The position numbers and the translations under genes were made by a program. Below the pieces are notes generated by a model that saw only the letters and a list, made by a program, of their open reading frames with translations, ran no database searches and had not been told where the DNA came from. Positions 5,724 to 9,332 of a stretch of 9,332 bases of DNA are shown one piece after another. The DNA comes from Pseudomonadota bacterium (GTDB lineage: Bacteria > Bdellovibrionota > Oligoflexia > Oligoflexales > Oligoflexaceae): the NCBI GenBank assembly GCA_029556045.1, contig JAKQGS010000218.1:1-9332 (forward strand), read 5' to 3'. Position 1 is the stretch's first letter; each line of letters opens with the position of its first letter.

Positions 5724-7652
5724 TTCATCTCTATGCAAAATTCCCCTGGTCTGCAACGGCAAACTCACGCGAAATGAGGCACCACCCGTCGGGAGATTTT
5801 GCGCCACAATGGTACCGCCATGCTCTGTCACAATGCTGTGACAAAGTGAAAGCCCCAAGCCTGTTCCCCGATTGCCAGACTTGGTGGTGAAAAAGGGATC
5901 GAATATCTTTGGGGCAATCGTGGCATCGATCCCCGGCCCGTTATCCTGAATCTCAATCTCAACATTGTTCCCGCAGGGACGAACCAGCAGAATGATGACA
6001 CCCCCCTGGCTTCCATGGGCTTCTGTGATGGCATCACGGGAATTGGTGAGCAGGTTCATCACCACCTGCTCTAACTGAAAAGCATCCCCTTTGACCATCA
6101 GGGCTTCCGGACAAATATCCCAAACCACTTCAATATTGCGTTTTTTCAGTTGGCTGGTCATAAACTCCGCGGCATTACGCACCACCGTCTGCACAATCAC
6201 CGGTGTAAAATGGCGTCCCTCGGTGCGACCAAATCGCAGGAAGTGCTGTACGATCTTCTGCATGCGGGCCCCACCCTCCAGGATGCGATCGATGTGTTCT
6301 ACACAGTGTTCCGTTCCCGGCAGCTTCATACGCACAACGTCCTCCCGCAGCAGCTCCGCTGATCCGGTCACAATTAACAGCGGGTTGTTCAGCTCGTGGG
6401 AAACCCCCGCTAGCATTTCACCCATGGCCGCCATCTTGGCCGAAACTCCCAACTGCCGCTCCTGCTCCACGATTCTGGCGCTCGCATGCTCCAGATTTTC
6501 CGCCAGTAGATTGATCCCCACCGCCAGGCTGTCAAATACCGTGTCATGGCCGGATTCCACCCGTGCCCGATAATTGAACCGGGCCAGCTCCGTCATGGTT
6601 TTCACCATGCCATCGACACGGCGCTGGGCGTGACCTTTCCAATCCAGCAGGCTCTGCCGGCTACGCAAGGCCTCCCGACTATAGAGAATCATCAGGTATG
6701 TGTATCCAAGCATGGTGGAGAAAAACAGCGCGCGCGTCAGGAGCGCGATCTGCTCCGGCGATTGCGGGGGAATTGGGCTCGCACTCCCCCAATGAAAAAT
6801 TTCCAGTATCGTGAGGTAAAATCCGACCCCCAACCCCCAAAGCAAGGCCGGAAAAAGTCCCTGAAAAAGATAGGCGTAGGTCACCACAAAACCAAACATC
6901 AGCACCATGGGGCTGGTGAGTCCGCGGGTTATCCAGACCCCCGTGGCTGCCGTCAGAAAGCAAAACGTGACGAACGCCGCCTTGTACGTCTGTAATTTGA
7001 TCCGGCTACCCAATAGTTCCAAGGCTCCGGTAAAAACACCGAAGAATCCAAAGCACATGGCCACGTAGGGAAACCCTAGCTTCCACAGAAACGGAAACTG
7101 CAAAACCGCCATCACAATTTGCGGCACATTCAACCGCCGCATAAAGGCGCGATCAAGCTCCACCTCATTGACCGACGCCAGCGACCAGAAGCCCGCCACG
7201 GCAGGGGGGTGGACTTCCGGAACCCCCATCAAGGCGGAATCATCGGAAACCTGCAGAGGTTTATCCTCCCGCAATCGCTGCTCGGCCCACTTCATCGCAG
7301 CGTCATCATCCACGAAAACCTTGAATGCATAGTTGGGGCGAAAAATGCTGAAGACAAAACGTAGGACGGTGCGTCCAACTCCGGGATCGACAACAATTGC
7401 CACCCCCAAAAGGTTCGATGGATCGGGAAAATCGTGCCCCTTTCGCACGGAGTTTGTACCAAACAGATCAATGCCCCGAGCATCCACAACCACAATGTAT
7501 CTCTGGTGGCCCGTATCCTTTAAGATGGCGTTCATCGAGGTAACTACGTCATCGTTTGTATACAGTCCGGGGGATGTAAACCGCACGAAATATGGCCCAC
7601 TATCCGTCTTGTCCACGATGAGGGACGCCCATTGTCCAATCCGACGTGCCAT
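5694..7652 (-). CDS. Membrane sensor histidine kinase with N-terminal SpoIIAA/STAS-like domain
   Basis: 652 residues. ATG 7652 is preceded by GAGGAA starting 12 nt upstream. Residues 1-130 form a predicted cytoplasmic domain like the SpoIIAA/STAS family: RYIVVVDARGI (51-61), VAIVVDPGVGR (84-94) and KVFVDDDAAMKWAEQRL (111-127) follow the strand-helix order of those folds. Residues about 178-323 hold roughly six hydrophobic segments, an integral-membrane sensor of MASE-like style. Residues about 350-392 (DTVFDSLAVGINLLAENL) resemble the end of a HAMP linker. The kinase core is complete: H-box GVSHELNNPL with phospho-accepting His419; N-box 530-540 with Asn533 and Asn537; G1 DNGPGID (570-576); F-box DPFFTTK (585-591); G2 GTGLGLS (596-602). 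It resembles the NtrB/ZraS group. There is no receiver domain, and no response regulator gene is adjacent, so it is an orphan in this view. Its ligand is unknown. Confidence 0.93.
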   Translation of the reverse strand: MARRIGQWASLIVDKTDSGPYFVRFTSPGLYTNDDVVTSMNAILKDTGHQRYIVVVDARGIDLFGTNSVRKGHDFPDPSNLLGVAIVVDPGVGRTVLRFVFSIFRPNYAFKVFVDDDAAMKWAEQRLREDKPLQVSDDSALMGVPEVHPPAVAGFWSLASVNEVELDRAFMRRLNVPQIVMAVLQFPFLWKLGFPYVAMCFGFFGVFTGALELLGSRIKLQTYKAAFVTFCFLTAATGVWITRGLTSPMVLMFGFVVTYAYLFQGLFPALLWGLGVGFYLTILEIFHWGSASPIPPQSPEQIALLTRALFFSTMLGYTYLMILYSREALRSRQSLLDWKGHAQRRVDGMVKTMTELARFNYRARVESGHDTVFDSLAVGINLLAENLEHASARIVEQERQLGVSAKMAAMGEMLAGVSHELNNPLLIVTGSAELLREDVVRMKLPGTEHCVEHIDRILEGGARMQKIVQHFLRFGRTEGRHFTPVIVQTVVRNAAEFMTSQLKKRNIEVVWDICPEALMVKGDAFQLEQVVMNLLTNSRDAITEAHGSQGGVIILLVRPCGNNVEIEIQDNGPGIDATIAPKIFDPFFTTKSGNRGTGLGLSLCHSIVTEHGGTIVAQNLPTGGASFRVSLPLQTRGILHRDEGQSVQKIPD

Positions 7653-7861
7653 TTGCGTTTCCTCAGGTGTTGATCAAGCCTCTCATGATCGCACGACCTG
7701 CGGTGCCGGGCAATGCGTGGACTTCCGCAAAAATGAGTTTATATAGTTTTTAATTGAAGCCAAGAGCCTGACTTCCCTGGCAAATTAAACACGCCTAAAC
7801 TTTATTCAAAATTTACCGATAACTTGACGTTACCGGTGCCACTCTTTGTACAGAGGAAGAC
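7653..7861. promoter_or_regulatory. Divergent promoter region of the kinase and the small lipoprotein
   Basis: Contains the starts of both divergent transcripts. On the minus strand TATATA/TATAAA (7738-7745) is a possible kinase -10 box with no clear -35. On the plus strand an imperfect inverted repeat ACCGaTAAC (7815-7823)/GTTAcCGGT (7829-7837) around TTGAC lies 25 nt before the lipoprotein start and looks operator-like. GAGGAAG (7853-7859) is the lipoprotein ribosome site. TTGACG (7824-7829) might act as a -35, but the only -10 at normal spacing would overlap the ribosome site. Confidence 0.4.
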
Positions 7862-8527
7862 ATGCGCATTTTATCTTTCATTGCCATAAATCTGTCCCTG
7901 TTGGCGTTCTGCGGGTGCAACCAGGGCTCCGATTTCACCGGTAACAACGCCAAAAAGACGCCCCCAGCACAGACAAAGAGCCCCCAGGTGTCAGACCCAC
8001 AGGACAGCAACGGTTCACCGGCTGATGGTGATCAATTTTCAGGAGGAGATCAGTGCACCGAAAGCGGTGTGACCAAGGTGCGGCTTCTGACCGAAAGCAT
8101 TCCCAATCAGGCCCCCCAGCAGTGGATTGAATATGATGTGCGCCTCGAAGACTGCGACGGCAACCTGATCCCGGTTGTGAACCGTCCAATCCTCTTTGAC
8201 TTGGATGCCTCCATTTCTCCCAATGTGGTCAATATCAGTTACAGCATCAGCAATATCGCCGGGGAAACCCCGTTTTCCACCGACGGGGAACTCCTTTACC
8301 AGCCCAACAAAGACCTTTTTGGCAAAACCGGCTCCAACTATGCCCACTGGATGACGGAGCCCGTCACCATCAATTCCCAGCACACCGCCCTGCATTTAAC
8401 CATTAAGATGAGCAATCTGCTCATCACCTCCCTCAACGATTCTGGCATCTTTGAGTTCAGTGTCCCCAGCTACCTGCGTTTTGGGGATGCGGCACCTGTG
8501 CAACAGGATGTCAAAATAAAAAACTAA
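7862..8527 (+). CDS. Small predicted lipoprotein of unknown function
   Basis: 221 residues. ATG 7862 follows GAGGAAG with good spacing. The signal MRILSFIAINLSLLAFCGC has an unusual lipobox, FCGC: Cys19 is the likely lipidated residue, with Phe at -3 and a second Cys at -2, so confidence in lipidation is moderate. A low-complexity linker rich in Pro, Ser, Asp and Gly (20-64) follows, as in many surface-tethered proteins. The remaining 65-221 look beta-rich (VRLLTESIPNQ, WIEYDVRLEDCDGN, FEFSVPSYLRFGD) and contain two cysteines, C65 and C98, which could pair. The family is not recognised; an Ig-like beta-sandwich is a guess. It is transcribed divergently from the kinase gene and convergently with the next lipoprotein gene, so it is probably a single-gene unit. 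Its stop TAA (8525-8527) lies one base from the opposing stop. Confidence 0.85.
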   Translation: MRILSFIAINLSLLAFCGCNQGSDFTGNNAKKTPPAQTKSPQVSDPQDSNGSPADGDQFSGGDQCTESGVTKVRLLTESIPNQAPQQWIEYDVRLEDCDGNLIPVVNRPILFDLDASISPNVVNISYSISNIAGETPFSTDGELLYQPNKDLFGKTGSNYAHWMTEPVTINSQHTALHLTIKMSNLLITSLNDSGIFEFSVPSYLRFGDAAPVQQDVKIKN

Positions 8528-8528
8528 A

Positions 8529-9206
8529 TCAAGAATGCCGCTGACGTGCCCGCGCGGTATTGAGTTCCACCGGCACCTGCGTGCAAATGGACTCTCCCCC
8601 TTCCTCAAGGCAAATGGTCACAGCATCCACCTTCAATGTCCCCTGATATTTAACAGCAACATAGGTTGTCCGCTCCTGCCCCGCATCCAGTGTCAAACCG
8701 GCTTTGGCTGCAACCGATGCATCGGTCAAAGACTCCGGTGCCGACGAGATATTCGGTTGTCCATCATTGACGGACTTCAGCAGTGCCGAGGCCCCCGCCA
8801 GCACCACCATGGCGATGCCAGAGCCATCCCCTGCTGATCCACCGGAGGCCGATGACGCAAAAATCACCCCCTGGGGCGCCAGCCGGGCGATGGTTTGGGA
8901 GGATTCTCCCTGCTGCTGCCGATAGTCTGTCAATAGCTTATTCATTTCGTTGGAAGATACCATGACGGCCGGATGTTCAGAGGGGGACGACAGGGAGATC
9001 CGACTCACATTGACTGTGGCTGTCTGACCTCCGGCATTCTGCAACTTACAGCCAATCAATGCAAACTTGGGGCTCAGCACATCCAGGGATTCGGTGCAAC
9101 GAAACCGGATATCCGCCTGCTTGGTGATCCGAACCCCCTGCGTGGTGGTGCAGGCGATCACGCCGCCGAGAAAAAACATCGAAGCCATAAGCGCACCAAA
9201 TTTCAT
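8529..9206 (-). CDS. Small predicted lipoprotein of unknown function
   Basis: 225 residues. ATG 9206 is preceded by GAGGGGG (9211-9217) at 4 nt. The signal MKFGALMASMFFLGGVIAC has lipobox VIAC (Cys19; +2 Thr, compatible with outer-membrane sorting). The mature protein has four cysteines: C37 and C53 around RFRCTES...LIGCKLQNAGG, and C199 and C208 around ICLEEGGESICTQVPVEL, with a spacing that suggests two disulfides in a beta-sandwich. Between them is an unusual glycine/alanine/serine-rich and hydrophobic stretch, about 113-145 (ASSASGGSAGDGSGIAMVVL), which could be a loop or a membrane-associating segment. The tail is basic (ARARQRHS). The family is not recognised. A plausible promoter and a palindrome lie upstream, so it is likely transcribed on its own or as the first gene of its unit. 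Confidence 0.87.
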   Translation of the reverse strand: MKFGALMASMFFLGGVIACTTTQGVRITKQADIRFRCTESLDVLSPKFALIGCKLQNAGGQTATVNVSRISLSSPSEHPAVMVSSNEMNKLLTDYRQQQGESSQTIARLAPQGVIFASSASGGSAGDGSGIAMVVLAGASALLKSVNDGQPNISSAPESLTDASVAAKAGLTLDAGQERTTYVAVKYQGTLKVDAVTICLEEGGESICTQVPVELNTARARQRHS

Positions 9207-9237
9207 AGAACCCCCTCGTCACTGTCAGATTTGGTCC

Positions 9238-9266
9238 ATCATAACAATTCCGAAGGGGCTTTTCCA
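9238..9266 (-). promoter_or_regulatory. Sigma-70-type promoter of the minus-strand lipoprotein
   Basis: On the minus strand TGGAAA (9261-9266, 4 of 6 to TTGACA) is 17 bp from TATGAT (9238-9243, 5 of 6 to TATAAT). The predicted start near 9231 leaves a leader of about 25 nt that includes the GAGGGGG ribosome site. Position and spacing are right; the -35 is weak. Confidence 0.5.
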
Positions 9267-9279
9267 TTTGACGTCAAAT
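9266..9279. repeat. Perfect 14-bp palindrome, possible operator
   Basis: ATTTGACGTCAAAT is a perfect palindrome. It abuts the upstream edge of the candidate -35 box at 9261-9266, overlapping it by one base, where an activator or repressor dimer commonly binds. It is the longest perfect palindrome I noticed in the window. The binding protein cannot be named. Confidence 0.5.
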
Positions 9280-9332
9280 AATTCCTAGACCTCGTGGAGA
9301 CTATCTCCCACAGTTGAAACGGAATTTCTCCC

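Noticed and set aside
6546..6995. Plus-strand open frame of 149 codons
   Set aside because: Antisense to the membrane and linker part of the kinase, very basic and low-quality as a protein.
7824..7852. TTGACG-17-TGTACA as promoter of the lipoprotein at 7862
   Set aside because: The -10 matches only 3 of 6, and transcription would start inside or after the ribosome binding site.
8039..8395. Minus-strand open frame of 118 codons
   Set aside because: Antisense to the small lipoprotein gene, with no start signals.

Overview
The window reads as chromosomal DNA of a Gram-negative bacterium with an elaborate cell envelope. Four of its seven genes encode predicted lipoproteins with a type II signal and cysteine at residue 17 or 19. 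One further gene encodes a small exported protein, and another a polytopic membrane histidine kinase. Lipoproteins that combine IPT/TIG, HYDIN/ASH-like and delta-60-type repeats, together with a kinase carrying an N-terminal SpoIIAA/STAS-like domain, are the style of Bdellovibrionota/Oligoflexia or related former deltaproteobacteria. That placement is inference from domain style and not proven by any marker here. No mobile element, CRISPR array, rRNA or convincing tRNA was seen.

Layout. 1-769 (minus): the first 256 codons of class I lysyl-tRNA synthetase, cut by the window edge, with a non-coding leader up to about 1011. 1012-3052 (minus): one large surface lipoprotein gene split into two frames by a frameshift confined to 1235-1266. 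3053-3405: a divergent control region with a sigma-54-type -24/-12 element on the plus strand. 3406-5073 and 5152-5637 (plus): a probable two-gene unit of a cysteine-rich lipoprotein and a small secreted protein, neither recognised. It ends at nested hairpins that run into the 3' end of the convergent kinase gene. 5694-7652 (minus): membrane sensor histidine kinase with no receiver domain and no response-regulator partner in view. 7653-7861: a divergent spacer with an ACCGRTAAC inverted repeat. 7862-8527 (plus): small lipoprotein. 8529-9206 (minus): another small lipoprotein, tail-to-tail with the previous gene with one base between the stops. 9207-9332: its promoter with a perfect 14-bp palindrome next to the -35 box.

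How it fits together. Apart from lysS, the products are all predicted to act at or outside the membrane. The kinase could sense an envelope or lipid state, but its regulon cannot be read from this window. No characterised defence or secretion system is recognisable. The best candidates for something undescribed are the cysteine-rich lipoprotein/small secreted protein pair behind a possible sigma-54 promoter, and the domain architecture of the kinase.
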